Shown piece by piece: positions 26,591-35,733 of a DNA stretch of 64,000 nt. The notes under the pieces are model-generated. The model had not been told where the DNA came from and made no database searches. It worked only from the letters and a program-made list of their open reading frames with translations. Location of the stretch: the NCBI GenBank assembly GCA_965207945.1, contig OZ242303.1:1302001-1366000 (forward strand), given 5' to 3'. Position numbers and translations under genes: made by a program. Positions within the stretch are counted from its first letter, which is position 1. Every line of letters begins with the position of its first letter. The stretch is from JAAOII01 sp965207945. GTDB lineage: Bacteria > Pseudomonadota > Gammaproteobacteria > CBDBNL01 > JAAOII01.

Positions 26591-27717
26591 CCCAAGAACT
26601 TTATCATAACTCCTGCGGCAACTGCAGAACCAATTACTCCCGCTACATTTGGTCCCATAGCATGCATAAGCAAAAAGTTATGTGGGTTCTCTTCATTGCC
26701 CACCTTATTGGCTACTCGCGCCGCCATTGGAACTGCGGAGACACCCGCCGCTCCAATCAATGGATTAATCGGTGTTTTACTAACCTTGTTTAGTAGCTTG
26801 CCCATCAGCACTCCCATAGCAGTGCCCAAAGCAAAAGCCACAACGCCCAATAGCAAAATAGCGATAGTCCTTTCTTCCAGAAATTCAGCGGCGCTTAGTT
26901 TAGAGCCGACAGCAATTCCTAATAAAATGGTAACTATATTAATCAAAGAGTTCTGCAATGTGTCGTTTAGGCGGTCCACCACTCCGCTTTCACGGATGAG
27001 GTTGCCAAGGCAGAACATTCCCAGCAATGGAGTAGCATCGGGTAGGAACATAATAACCAAAAGCAGCAGGATTATAGGAAAGATTATTCTCTCAACCTTA
27101 GAGACCTGACGCAACTGATGCATAACTATGCCGCGTTCTTTTTTAGTGGTTAGCAGACGCATTATAGGCGGTTGGATTAATGGCACTAACGCCATATAAG
27201 AATAGGCGGCAACTGCTATGGGACCTAATAAATCTGGCGCCAGTATATTAGAGAGGTAAATTGCTGTGGGACCATCAGCGCCGCCAATAATCCCAATAGC
27301 CGCCGCCTCTCTTAACGTGAAGTCAAAGATGCCAACATTACTAAGCGCTACTGCCCCCAGCATAGTGGCAAATATGCCAAACTGAGCTGCAGCGCCAAGT
27401 AGCAGAGTTTTAGGGTTTGCCAACATGGGGGAGAAATCAGTTAGCGCCCCGACGCCCATAAAAATTATCAAAGGGAAAATACTGGTTTGGATGCCAAAAG
27501 AATAAAAGTAATAGAGGATTCCGTCAGGACCAGCCATGTCTATAATCGGCGCGTTGGCGAGCAAGCCGCCAAAGCCAATGGGGAGCAGTAGTAAGGGTTC
27601 AAATTTTTTGAATATTGCCAGATACAGCAATATCAGGCATATTAATATCATTATCCCCTGCCCTGCGGTTATGCTACGTATTCCCGTGCCTTCCCAGATT
27701 ATGTTTACGTATTCCAT
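26587..27717 (-). CDS. oadB: Oxaloacetate decarboxylase beta subunit (Na+ pump)
   Basis: The 376-residue, very hydrophobic protein is the Na+-translocating carboxybiotin decarboxylase subunit. Family landmarks are IIFMGVGALTDFSPML, GIIGGADGPTAIYLS with the conserved Asp for Na+ passage, and GLLANAP. The C-terminal NPLIGAAGVSAVPMAARV follows. It decarboxylates carboxybiotin on OadA and exports Na+. It is the last gene of oadGAB, 44 bp after oadA. Confidence 0.95.
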   Translation of the reverse strand: MEYVNIIWEGTGIRSITAGQGIMILICLILLYLAIFKKFEPLLLLPIGFGGLLANAPIIDMAGPDGILYYFYSFGIQTSIFPLIIFMGVGALTDFSPMLANPKTLLLGAAAQFGIFATMLGAVALSNVGIFDFTLREAAAIGIIGGADGPTAIYLSNILAPDLLGPIAVAAYSYMALVPLIQPPIMRLLTTKKERGIVMHQLRQVSKVERIIFPIILLLLVIMFLPDATPLLGMFCLGNLIRESGVVDRLNDTLQNSLINIVTILLGIAVGSKLSAAEFLEERTIAILLLGVVAFALGTAMGVLMGKLLNKVSKTPINPLIGAAGVSAVPMAARVANKVGNEENPHNFLLMHAMGPNVAGVIGSAVAAGVMIKFLG

Positions 27718-27761
27718 TTTTAGTGATTGTTAGTGGCTTCTTATTAGAATTATAACTGGGA

Positions 27762-29657
27762 TTATGTAGCCAAGCTCATTATCTTAGCGCCAACTGCCAC
27801 GCTATCCCCTTGGCGAATATGGATGCTGGATACTCTGCCATTGTAAGGCGAGCGCACTTCAGATTCCATCTTCATTGCTTCCAGTACCATCAAAACATCG
27901 CCCTCTTTAACTTCTTGTCCTTGTTCAACCGCAAGTTTGAATACATTGCCAGCTAAGGGCGCGGTAATTATTTGTTCATTGCCAGATGCCGCCTCTGATA
28001 CAGGGCTTGGCGCTGGGGCGGGTGTGGGCGCAGCGGACGCCGACATAGTGGGGCTTGCTTCTCCAGTAGGCCTGATAGATTTGCCATCTATGGATCCACC
28101 TGCAGCGCCAACTTCCACCATAAACTCTTTGTTGTTAACCTTAACCCTATAGGTGGCGGGCATTGATGATGCTGACGCTGTAGCCGCGTCCCCACCTGCC
28201 TCGCCTGCCCCACTTGATTCGCCCTCTTGTGGCACTGCCTCAAAAGCTGCGGGGTTATCACGATTGTTAAAATACTTTAGGGCAACTTGAGGGAATAAAG
28301 CAAAAGCCAATACATCATCAATCTCGTTTTTTGCCAGCGTAAATCCTTCACTTTTTGCTTTCTCCTTTAGTTCGGTGGTAAGCTGGGCTAGCTCATCCTT
28401 CTTGCCTGCTGGGTCATAAGGAGACACTTCCTCTCCGTCCAAGATTCTCTTTTGCAGTGCTTCATCCACTGCTGCTGGGGTCTTGCCATATTCGCCCTTA
28501 AATATGCCAGCGGTTTCTTTGGTTATGGTTTTATATCTCTCACCGCTCATAACATTCATTATCGCCTGCGCCCCTACTATCTGAGATGCAGGGGTAACCA
28601 AAGGAACATAACCAAGCTCCTTGCGGACTTTAGGAATCTCTTGCAAAACCTCATCAATCTTATCAGACATGTTTTGCTCGCGCAATTGGTTTTCCATGTT
28701 GGTGAGCATTCCGCCTGGCACCTGCGCCACCAAGATGCGTGGGTCAACTCCTTTTAAGGCGCCCTCAAACTTGGCATATTTTTTACGCACGGGACGAAAG
28801 TAATCGCTTATTTCAATAAGCTTGTCAATATCCAGTCCTGTATCATAAGGAGTCCCTTGCAAGATAGCCACCATTGATTCTGTTGCCGTGTGTCCATAAG
28901 TCATGCTCATTGAGGCGATGGAAGTATCTATGGTATCAGCCCCTGCTTCAATTGCCTTAACTGCGGTTGCAGTGGATAATCCAGTAGTGGCGTGGCAGTG
29001 AATATGCACTCTTAATTGAGTTGCGCTTTTTATTTTCTTCACCAAGTCATAGGCGGTGTATGGGGTTAGCAACCCAGACATATCCTTAATGGCGATGGAA
29101 TTAACTCCCAGCCCTTCAAGGTCTTTTGCTTGCTTAACCCAAGTGTCTAAAGTATGAACTGGACTAATGGTATAAGAAAGCGTCCCTTGAGCATGCCCCT
29201 CAAACTCCAACACTGCTTTAATAGCTGTCTCAAGGTTGCGCAAATCATTCAAGGCATCAAATACACGAAAAACCTTGACGCCGTTTGCCACAGAACGTTC
29301 AACAAACTTACGCACAACATCATTGGCATAATGGCGATAACCCAGGATATTTTGCCCGCGCAATAGCATCTGCTGCGGGGTGTTTGGCATTGCCTTGCTT
29401 ATTTGGCGGATTCTATCCCAGGGGTCTTCGCCTAAAAATCTAATACAAGAATCAAAAGTCGCCCCGCCCCAAGATTCCATAGACCAGTAGCCAATCTTAT
29501 CCAGTGCATCAGCTATAGGCAACATATCATCCAGACGCATTCTGGTGGCGAGCAGTGATTGATGCCCGTCGCGAAATACTAATTCAGTTATAGATACTTT
29601 ATGTTTTATCGGGTGTTTTGCGGGGTGTTGTTGCGGATTATTTTTGTGGGAGTTCAT
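27762..29657 (-). CDS. oadA: Oxaloacetate decarboxylase alpha subunit (biotin carrier)
   Basis: The 631-residue protein begins with the carboxyltransferase domain: ITELVFRDGHQSLLATRM for the metal site, then SIKDMSGLLTPY and HCHATTGLS. A conserved carboxylase domain follows to about residue 470. A Pro/Ala-rich linker (near residues 530-560) leads to the biotinyl domain, whose target Lys lies in LEAMKMESE. It transfers CO2 from oxaloacetate to biotin, giving pyruvate. A catabolic or gluconeogenic balancing role is likely, and it stores energy as a Na+ gradient. Confidence 0.96.
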   Translation of the reverse strand: MNSHKNNPQQHPAKHPIKHKVSITELVFRDGHQSLLATRMRLDDMLPIADALDKIGYWSMESWGGATFDSCIRFLGEDPWDRIRQISKAMPNTPQQMLLRGQNILGYRHYANDVVRKFVERSVANGVKVFRVFDALNDLRNLETAIKAVLEFEGHAQGTLSYTISPVHTLDTWVKQAKDLEGLGVNSIAIKDMSGLLTPYTAYDLVKKIKSATQLRVHIHCHATTGLSTATAVKAIEAGADTIDTSIASMSMTYGHTATESMVAILQGTPYDTGLDIDKLIEISDYFRPVRKKYAKFEGALKGVDPRILVAQVPGGMLTNMENQLREQNMSDKIDEVLQEIPKVRKELGYVPLVTPASQIVGAQAIMNVMSGERYKTITKETAGIFKGEYGKTPAAVDEALQKRILDGEEVSPYDPAGKKDELAQLTTELKEKAKSEGFTLAKNEIDDVLAFALFPQVALKYFNNRDNPAAFEAVPQEGESSGAGEAGGDAATASASSMPATYRVKVNNKEFMVEVGAAGGSIDGKSIRPTGEASPTMSASAAPTPAPAPSPVSEAASGNEQIITAPLAGNVFKLAVEQGQEVKEGDVLMVLEAMKMESEVRSPYNGRVSSIHIRQGDSVAVGAKIMSLAT

Positions 29658-29666
29658 GTTAATTTT

Positions 29667-29870
29667 TTACTTCTTTGATATTTTGTGGTGTTGGACTGCC
29701 GCAGTTACGGCTGCTAGCTGCAGTTCATCTTCCTCTGCTTCATCTTTATTAAAAAAGGAAAAGACCCAGGATGATGTCATTAATAGGAGAATTAAAACTC
29801 CTAAAAATATAAATACATAAGTAAGTCCTGCTGCCGCAAGATTAACTGCTTCTACAAAATCGCCTGTCAT
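29667..29870 (-). CDS. oadG: Oxaloacetate decarboxylase gamma subunit
   Basis: This 67-residue protein has a single N-terminal membrane helix (YVFIFLGVLILLLMTSSWVF). A short acidic stretch (KDEAEEDELQLAAV) and a His/Lys-rich tail follow. That layout, the length and the place 9 bp before oadA identify the small assembly subunit OadG. It anchors OadA to OadB; Zn2+ binding by the C-terminus is known for relatives. Confidence 0.85.
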   Translation of the reverse strand: MTGDFVEAVNLAAAGLTYVFIFLGVLILLLMTSSWVFSFFNKDEAEEDELQLAAVTAAVQHHKISKK

Positions 29871-29937
29871 AATTTATCTTTAATGTACTTTAAATGTACT
29901 TTAATAATTTACTTTAATAAGTTAATAAAATCAAAAT

Positions 29938-30011
29938 TCGGGGTAGCAAGATTTGAACTTACGACCTCCTGCTTCCGAAGCAGGCGCGCTACCAAGCTGC
30001 GCTATACCCCG
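29938..30011 (-). tRNA. tRNA-Pro (anticodon CGG)
   Basis: The 74-nt gene folds as a cloverleaf. The acceptor is CGGGGTA with TACCCCG, the D arm GCGC/GCGC, the anticodon stem CCTGC/GCAGG with loop TTCGGAA, and the T arm GTAAG/CTTGC. The loop gives anticodon CGG. The discriminator is A and the CCA end is not encoded. Confidence 0.95.
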
Positions 30012-30085
30012 TTTGCTTACTCCCCCGGCTTACTTGCTGCCTATAAAGTTTATTGGCTATGGACTATATGGGCTACTGTATTGGG

Positions 30086-30484
30086 CTACGAGAATAAACG
30101 CCGCCGCCCATTATTAATCAAGCCATCTATAGACCAGTAGCCAGCGCCAAAGCCCGTTATTGCCAAAAGCCCGCCAGCAAGCGCTATGTTCTTCTGAAAA
30201 GCGATCATTTCTGATGTTTGGCTAAAATCGTTATGAAATAGAACTGCAGCAAGAATAGAAAACGCAGCTAAGCCAAAAGCGCTGTATCTGGCAAGAAACC
30301 CCACAACAAGCAATATACCTCCCGCTAATTCAACAACTATCACAACTGGCAAAAGAACTGCCAACACCCCCTTACTTTCCATGTATAATCCAACATTGGC
30401 ATAGTTAAATATCTTGCTTACCCCAGATAAAATAAATATCTGAGCTAACGCCGACCGCCCAATAAAAATAAAAAAATGACTCAT
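30086..30484 (-). CDS. DoxX-family membrane protein
   Basis: The 132-residue protein has four hydrophobic segments. The DoxX-family start (FIGRSALAQIFILSGVSKI) is followed by VELAGGILLVVGF. DoxX relatives are small membrane proteins tied to thiosulfate or quinone redox reactions or to stress, but this subgroup has no settled role. It stands alone between tRNA-Pro and the aap leader. Confidence 0.75.
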   Translation of the reverse strand: MSHFFIFIGRSALAQIFILSGVSKIFNYANVGLYMESKGVLAVLLPVVIVVELAGGILLVVGFLARYSAFGLAAFSILAAVLFHNDFSQTSEMIAFQKNIALAGGLLAITGFGAGYWSIDGLINNGRRRLFS

Positions 30485-30810
30485 TAATATAATTCCCGTA
30501 GTTAATAATTCCTGTAGTTAATAATACCAGTGTTTATTATAAAACGGAATAATAGATATATGAAAGTTAAGTTATTTTAATATTCTATAACTTACTCGTT
30601 ATGCTATAATTATGCAGTACGCAAATACTGCGTAAATGAATACTAGTGGGGCTTGAATCTTACCCATAACTCATAAGAGAGTTATGCGAGTTTGGTTGAG
30701 GCAATACTTAGTATAAAGAATGATGTGTATGTTACTTATTAATTGCTTACTATATATAGCAGAACTAAGTAAATAATCATCTTATTTTTATATCAACCAT
30801 ACAATTAGTT
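30485..30810 (+). promoter_or_regulatory. Long promoter/leader region of the aap operon
   Basis: This 326-bp gap holds no gene that I can support. An extended -10 (TG-C-TATAAT) lies at 30602-30610. Overlapping short inverted repeats follow at once: GCAGTA/TACTGC (30614-30631) and TACGCA/TGCGTA (30618-30634), placed where a repressor would cover the start site. Further down an 8-bp perfect hairpin (CATAACTC / GAGTTATG, 30665-30686) lies in the presumed 190-nt leader. No T-run follows it. The leader may act in regulation, but no riboswitch class was recognised. Confidence 0.5.
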
Positions 30811-31872
30811 ATGAATATAAATAAACTAACAAAAGGTTTGCTTCTTAGCGTTGTTACCGCCAGCTTTGTAATTGGCTGCGCGCCACAACAACAAGCAGAT
30901 GAAGAAGCAGGCGAAACAACAGGAACTTTGGATCTTGTTAGAGAAAGAGGAACTTTAATCTGCGGTGTAGACGGTGGTCTGCCCGGTTTTTCAGCTCCCG
31001 ATTCAAGTGGCAGAATGTCTGGCTTAGATGCTGATACTTGCCGCGCTATAGCAGCTGCTGTTCTTGGCGATGCTGACAAAGTAAACTTTGTTGCATTGAC
31101 TGCCAAAGAAAGATTCACCGCTTTGGCTTCTGGTGAAATAGATGTGTTAGTCCGTAACACCACCTGGACGATAACCCGTGATTCCACATTGGGAATTAAC
31201 TTTGCTGGTGTTAACTACTATGATGGCCAAGGTTTCTTGGTTAAAACATCTCTTGGAGTTGATGATGCGCTTGAACTTGATGGCGCTTCTGTATGCATCC
31301 AAGCAGGGACCACTACCGAGCTTAACTTAGCTGATTACTTCCGCGTTAATGACATGGAATATAATGCCATAACTTATGATACTTCCGTGCAAACCAAAGA
31401 AGGTTTTGATACAGGAAGATGCGAAGTTCTCACAAGTGATACATCTCAGTTGGCTGCCATCAGAACACAGCTTGCTGACCCAAGTAGCGCTGAAATTTTA
31501 GGTCAAGTTATCTCAAAAGAACCATTAGGACCAGTTGTTCGCCAAGGCGATGACGCTTGGTTTAATGTGGTTAAGTGGGTAATGTATGCTTTGGTAAATG
31601 CCGAAGAATATGACATTGACTCATATAATGTTGACTCTTTGAGAAGCGACAGTGATAACCCTAATGTTAGACGTTTGTTAGGCACCGAAGGTGAAACAGG
31701 CAAAGGCATAGATCTTAGTGATGATTGGGGCTATAACATAGTTAGCCAAGTTGGCAACTATGGCGAGATGTTTGACAGAAATGTTGGAGCAGATTCCGCT
31801 TTGGAATTACCTCGTGGCGTAAATGCTCTATGGAGCAGAGGCGGCATAATGTATGCGCCTCCTATTAGATAA
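30811..31872 (+). CDS. aapJ: Amino acid ABC transporter, substrate-binding protein (AapJ-like)
   Basis: The 353-residue protein has a lipoprotein-type signal peptide with lipobox VIGC (Cys23), so it should be tethered in the periplasm. The mature part matches the general L-amino acid binding protein AapJ/BztA: TLICGVDGGLPGFSAPD, SGRMSGLDADTCRAIAAAVLGD, and VRNTTWTITRD. The C-terminal RGVNALWSRGGIMYAPP is typical. A T-rich hairpin follows the stop and would leave it better expressed than the permease genes. Confidence 0.93.
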   Translation: MNINKLTKGLLLSVVTASFVIGCAPQQQADEEAGETTGTLDLVRERGTLICGVDGGLPGFSAPDSSGRMSGLDADTCRAIAAAVLGDADKVNFVALTAKERFTALASGEIDVLVRNTTWTITRDSTLGINFAGVNYYDGQGFLVKTSLGVDDALELDGASVCIQAGTTTELNLADYFRVNDMEYNAITYDTSVQTKEGFDTGRCEVLTSDTSQLAAIRTQLADPSSAEILGQVISKEPLGPVVRQGDDAWFNVVKWVMYALVNAEEYDIDSYNVDSLRSDSDNPNVRRLLGTEGETGKGIDLSDDWGYNIVSQVGNYGEMFDRNVGADSALELPRGVNALWSRGGIMYAPPIR

Positions 31873-31894
31873 TACATTCTAATATGATATAAAC

Positions 31895-31946
31895 GGGGGC
31901 TGCTCCTGTCGCAATCTTGTGGCAATACAGCAGCCCTTGTTTTTTA
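31895..31946 (+). terminator. Intrinsic terminator between aapJ and aapQ
   Basis: A stem GGGCTGCT (31897-31904) with AGCAGCCC (31929-31936) is followed by TTGTTTTTT. It lies 23 bp after the aapJ stop and before aapQ, so it probably acts as a partial terminator. Confidence 0.85.
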
Positions 31947-31965
31947 TCTAACACAATAATTTAGT

Positions 31966-33174
31966 ATGAAAATTCATAAAATAAGCAACACTAAATTATT
32001 TGATAGCAGCACTCCTTTTTATCGCAATAAAAAATTGCGTGGATTGTTTTATCAAATAATTTTGATTGCTATAGTCCTGTTCTTTTTCTGGTCTATATTC
32101 AACAATACTCTCCATAATATGGATAAAAGAGGGATACAAACTGGCTTTCGCTTTCTTGGGCTTGAGGCAGGATTTCCCATACTCTTTAGTCCTTTTATTG
32201 AATATAAAACAGGGGTAAGCTCTTATGCCACCACCTTCTTTATCGGGTTACTTAATACGATTCTAATAAGCGTTTTAGGGATAATATTTGCAACTATTAT
32301 TGGGCTTGTTGTCGGGCTAGCTCGTCTTTCCAGTAACTGGTTAATATCACAGCTGGCAAATATGTATATTGAAATTTTTCGTAATATTCCCTTGCTATTG
32401 CAGATAATGTTCTGGTATTTTGCAATTCTGATTCCCTTTCTGCCGCACGTTCAAGAAAGCGGCACCCTGTTCAATGGCGCTGTGGTTCTTAATAAAAAGG
32501 GGTTATTCTTTCCGCAACCTATCATAGAAAGCGGTTTTATTTATATAGTTATCGCATTGGCAATTAGCATAGTCCTATCAATAATATACAGACGTCGGGC
32601 AAAACGAGTACAAGTAGCAACAGGCAAACAATTGCCAATCGCCCTCCCCGTCTTAGGAATTTTAGTATCCTTGCCGCTAATAGCATATTTTGCTCTGGCT
32701 ACTCCTCTTGTTTTGGAAATGCCAGTGGCAGATAAATTTAGCTACAAGGGCGGGTTAAACCTTATACCTGAGCTTACCGCATTGGTGTTTGCTTTATCAA
32801 TATATACTGCAGCATTCATAGCAGAGAATATAAGAGGCGGAGTGTTGGCAGTGTCTCATGGACAAACCGAGGCATCATATTCGTTGGGATTAAATCGCTG
32901 GCAAACTTTGCGTTTAGTGATTATTCCGCAGGCGCTTAGAATTATAATCCCGCCACAAACAAGTCAGTATCTCAATCTTACTAAAAACTCATCTTTGGCA
33001 ACTGCGATAGGTTATCCAGATTTAGTTGCTGTTTTTGCGGGAACTGCCCTCAATCAAACAGGCAAGGCGGTGGAGATAATCGCCATGACTATGTTGGTGT
33101 ATTTAATACTTAGTTTATCAACCTCTGCCCTGATGAATTTGTATAACAAGAAAGTAGCAATAATAGAAAGGTAA
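31966..33174 (+). CDS. aapQ: Amino acid ABC transporter permease AapQ
   Basis: The 402-residue inner-membrane permease belongs to the HisM/AapQ family. The extended N-terminal part (one helix plus a periplasmic loop, residues 30-80) is usual in the Aap type. TFFIGLLNTILISVLGI opens the transport domain, with IFRNIPLLLQIMFWY inside. The ATPase-contact EAA loop is EASYSLGLNRWQTLRLVIIPQALRI, cited here in part (residues near 305-330). It ends 4 bp before aapM. Confidence 0.93.
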   Translation: MKIHKISNTKLFDSSTPFYRNKKLRGLFYQIILIAIVLFFFWSIFNNTLHNMDKRGIQTGFRFLGLEAGFPILFSPFIEYKTGVSSYATTFFIGLLNTILISVLGIIFATIIGLVVGLARLSSNWLISQLANMYIEIFRNIPLLLQIMFWYFAILIPFLPHVQESGTLFNGAVVLNKKGLFFPQPIIESGFIYIVIALAISIVLSIIYRRRAKRVQVATGKQLPIALPVLGILVSLPLIAYFALATPLVLEMPVADKFSYKGGLNLIPELTALVFALSIYTAAFIAENIRGGVLAVSHGQTEASYSLGLNRWQTLRLVIIPQALRIIIPPQTSQYLNLTKNSSLATAIGYPDLVAVFAGTALNQTGKAVEIIAMTMLVYLILSLSTSALMNLYNKKVAIIER

Positions 33175-33178
33175 TATT

Positions 33179-34294
33179 ATGGAAAATAACAAACAAACAC
33201 TGATAATGAGATTACAAATCAACCAAGGTCCTATTGGTTGGGCTTATCGTAATCTTTTTTCATCACCATTGAACATAGCGCTTACTCTAATTGGAGCATG
33301 GCTTCTATATACTATATTTTCTAACATTATTTCTTGGGGGCTGGTGAATGCCAACTGGAGCGGCACCACTGGAGAAGATTGTATTAAATCAGGCGCCTGT
33401 TGGGTGTTTATTAAACAAAACTTTCTGTTTATAAGTTTCGGCTTCTATCCACAGGATTTTGTGTGGCGTCCCACTTTAGCGGGCTTTATTGGAGTCCTCT
33501 TAGCGATTCCCCTCTTCCTCAAGATTATTCCGGTTAAGATAAAGCTGTACTTGGGAGTTACTCTGCTGGTCCTCTTTCCAGTGTTTTCTTACGCCATCAT
33601 CCATGGTTCATTATTCGGTATAAAGCTGCTTGACCCAGTAATACCCACCGATAGATGGGGTGGACTTATGTTAACGATAGTGCTTGCCAGTGTGGGAATG
33701 GTAGCATCTTTACCTATTGGTATTGTATTAGCTCTTGGCAGGCGCGCCGATAATATGCCGCTTATCAAAATGGTTTGTATTATTTTTATTGAGTTCTGGC
33801 GTGGAGTTCCGCTTATCACCGTGCTATTTATGGCATCGGTTATGCTTCCTTTATTTTTCCCTGAAGGAACAGATTTTGATAAACTGGCGCGCGCTCTTAT
33901 AGGCATCACCCTGTTTCAATCCGCTTATATGGCGGAGGTGATTCGCGGTGGTTTGCAAGCCATAGACAAAGGGCAATATGAGGCGGCAGATGCTTTAGGG
34001 CTCACTTACTGGAAAAAAACAACCTTTATTATTATGCCTCAAGCATTACGCTTAGTTATCCCTGGAATAGTTAACACCTTAATCGCCTTATTCAAAGATA
34101 CTTCATTGGTATATATCATAGGCATGTGGGATTTATTGCACTCTTCTTATGGCGCAACTCGCAACCCCGAGTGGTTGAAATATGCCATTGAAGGGCTTGC
34201 TTTCGCCGCATTGGTGTTCTGGATTTGTTGCTTCGCCATGTCGCGTTACAGCCAAGCAATAGAAAGTAAGTTATCCACGCGACAAAACAAGTAG
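33179..34294 (+). CDS. aapM: Amino acid ABC transporter permease AapM
   Basis: The 371-residue second permease shows the expected Aap-type N-terminal extension and the WGGLMLTIVLASVGMV entry. FIEFWRGVPLITVLFMASV follows, and an EAA loop (YEAADALGLTYWKKT) near residue 265. Predicted role: heterodimer with AapQ. Its start lies 4 bp after aapQ, and the stop is 44 bp before aapP. Confidence 0.93.
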   Translation: MENNKQTLIMRLQINQGPIGWAYRNLFSSPLNIALTLIGAWLLYTIFSNIISWGLVNANWSGTTGEDCIKSGACWVFIKQNFLFISFGFYPQDFVWRPTLAGFIGVLLAIPLFLKIIPVKIKLYLGVTLLVLFPVFSYAIIHGSLFGIKLLDPVIPTDRWGGLMLTIVLASVGMVASLPIGIVLALGRRADNMPLIKMVCIIFIEFWRGVPLITVLFMASVMLPLFFPEGTDFDKLARALIGITLFQSAYMAEVIRGGLQAIDKGQYEAADALGLTYWKKTTFIIMPQALRLVIPGIVNTLIALFKDTSLVYIIGMWDLLHSSYGATRNPEWLKYAIEGLAFAALVFWICCFAMSRYSQAIESKLSTRQNK

Positions 34295-34338
34295 CTAAAT
34301 TAGCAAGATTAGCAAAATCAACTAGGAGAATTATTATT

Positions 34339-35088
34339 ATGAAAAAATCACAAGAGAATATTATAGAAATCGTCAATTTGAACAAATGGTTTGGCGAATT
34401 GCACGTTCTGCGAGACGTAAATATGACAGTTAGAAAAGGAGAAAAAATAGTTATCTGCGGTCCTTCTGGCTCGGGGAAATCAACCCTCATAAGATGCATA
34501 AACAAACTGGAAGAACATCAGTCCGGCACAATAATGGTTGATGGTATAAAGTTGACCGATGATATTAAGAATATTGATATGGTGAGACGCGAGGTGGGGA
34601 TGGTGTTTCAGCATTTCAATCTTTTCCCTCATTTAACTATTATGGAGAATCTAACCCTAGCGCCTATATGGGTGCGTAAAGAGTCCAAGAAGGAAGCAGA
34701 AATGACTGCAATGAAGTTTTTGGAACGGGTTAAGATCCCTGAGCAAGCTGATAAGTATCCCGGTCAATTATCGGGTGGGCAGCAACAAAGGGTTGCAATA
34801 GCGCGCAGCTTATGTATGAATCCAAATGTCATGCTGTTTGATGAGCCGACATCGGCGTTAGACCCCGAAATGATTTCCGAGGTGTTGGACGTAATGATAG
34901 AACTTGCGGATGAAGGAATGACTATGGTTGTAGTGACCCATGAGATGGGATTTGCCCGCCGAGTTGCAGATTGTATTATCTTTATGGATAAAGGCGAGAT
35001 TGTGGAATCAAGCCCACCTGAGCAATTCTTTGAGAAACCCAAAAGTGATAGAACTAAGCTATTCCTTGAACAAATTCTCGCCCACTAA
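34339..35088 (+). CDS. aapP: Amino acid ABC transporter ATP-binding protein AapP
   Basis: This 249-residue ATPase of the polar amino acid importer family has a Walker A (GPSGSGKST), the Q-loop in VFQHFNLFPH, and the signature LSGGQQQRVAIAR. The Walker B is VMLFDEPTSALDPE, with the switch His in VTHEMGFAR. A good ribosome-binding site (CTAGGAGAA) precedes the ATG. It energises AapQM to import amino acids delivered by AapJ. Confidence 0.95.
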   Translation: MKKSQENIIEIVNLNKWFGELHVLRDVNMTVRKGEKIVICGPSGSGKSTLIRCINKLEEHQSGTIMVDGIKLTDDIKNIDMVRREVGMVFQHFNLFPHLTIMENLTLAPIWVRKESKKEAEMTAMKFLERVKIPEQADKYPGQLSGGQQQRVAIARSLCMNPNVMLFDEPTSALDPEMISEVLDVMIELADEGMTMVVVTHEMGFARRVADCIIFMDKGEIVESSPPEQFFEKPKSDRTKLFLEQILAH

Positions 35089-35097
35089 TTCTTTATA

Positions 35098-35106
35098 TGC
35101 TATAAT
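35098..35106 (+). promoter_or_regulatory. Extended -10 promoter of sodB
   Basis: TGCTATAAT, an extended -10 identical to that of the aap leader, starts 10 bp after the aapP stop and lies 35 bp before the sodB ATG. No clear -35 box was found. Confidence 0.55.
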
Positions 35107-35140
35107 GGGCTACAATATTTAATTTTATAGAATATACGAA

Positions 35141-35722
35141 ATGGAACATACATTACCTAAATTAGATTATGATTATGGAGCATTGGCTCCTCATATCTCT
35201 GAAGAGACGATGACTCTTCATCACAGCAAACATCATCAAACCTACGTAACTAAACTAAACGACCTTATCAAAGGCACAGAATTTGCAGATGCATCATTGG
35301 ATGATATTGTGCGTAAGTGTCCCGATGGTCCTATATTTAATAACGGAGGACAACACTGGAATCACTCTATGTTCTGGCAGCTGCTAAGCCCTAATGGCGG
35401 CGGCGAACCACCAACAAAATTACTTGAGTTGATCAATTCTGATTTCGGTTCTTTTGATAAATTTAAAGAACAATTTGAGCTATGTGGAGCCAATACTTTT
35501 GGTTCTGGCTGGGCATGGCTAGCTCAAAATGATAAGGGCGGGCTCGAACTTATGAGCTGCTCAAATGCAGATAACCCGTTGAGGCATGGCAAGAGTGCTC
35601 TTTTCGGAGTAGATGTTTGGGAACACGCTTATTACGTAGATTATCGTAATAGGCGTCCTGAATATCTTAAATCAATCTGGAATATAGTTAACTGGGAAAT
35701 TGTCGCTAGCTTGTTAAAATAG
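35141..35722 (+). CDS. sodB: Superoxide dismutase, iron type
   Basis: The 193-residue enzyme dismutates superoxide in the cytoplasm. The four metal ligands are visible: His in TLHHSKHHQ, His in WNHSMFW, and Asp and His in DVWEHAYY. Gln in GGQHWNH stands four residues before the second ligand, and SNADNPL lacks the Gln of manganese enzymes. Both point to the iron type rather than manganese. A second-shell call of this sort can be wrong for cambialistic enzymes. Length is normal. Confidence 0.93.
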   Translation: MEHTLPKLDYDYGALAPHISEETMTLHHSKHHQTYVTKLNDLIKGTEFADASLDDIVRKCPDGPIFNNGGQHWNHSMFWQLLSPNGGGEPPTKLLELINSDFGSFDKFKEQFELCGANTFGSGWAWLAQNDKGGLELMSCSNADNPLRHGKSALFGVDVWEHAYYVDYRNRRPEYLKSIWNIVNWEIVASLLK

Positions 35723-35733
35723 CTGCGGTACCA

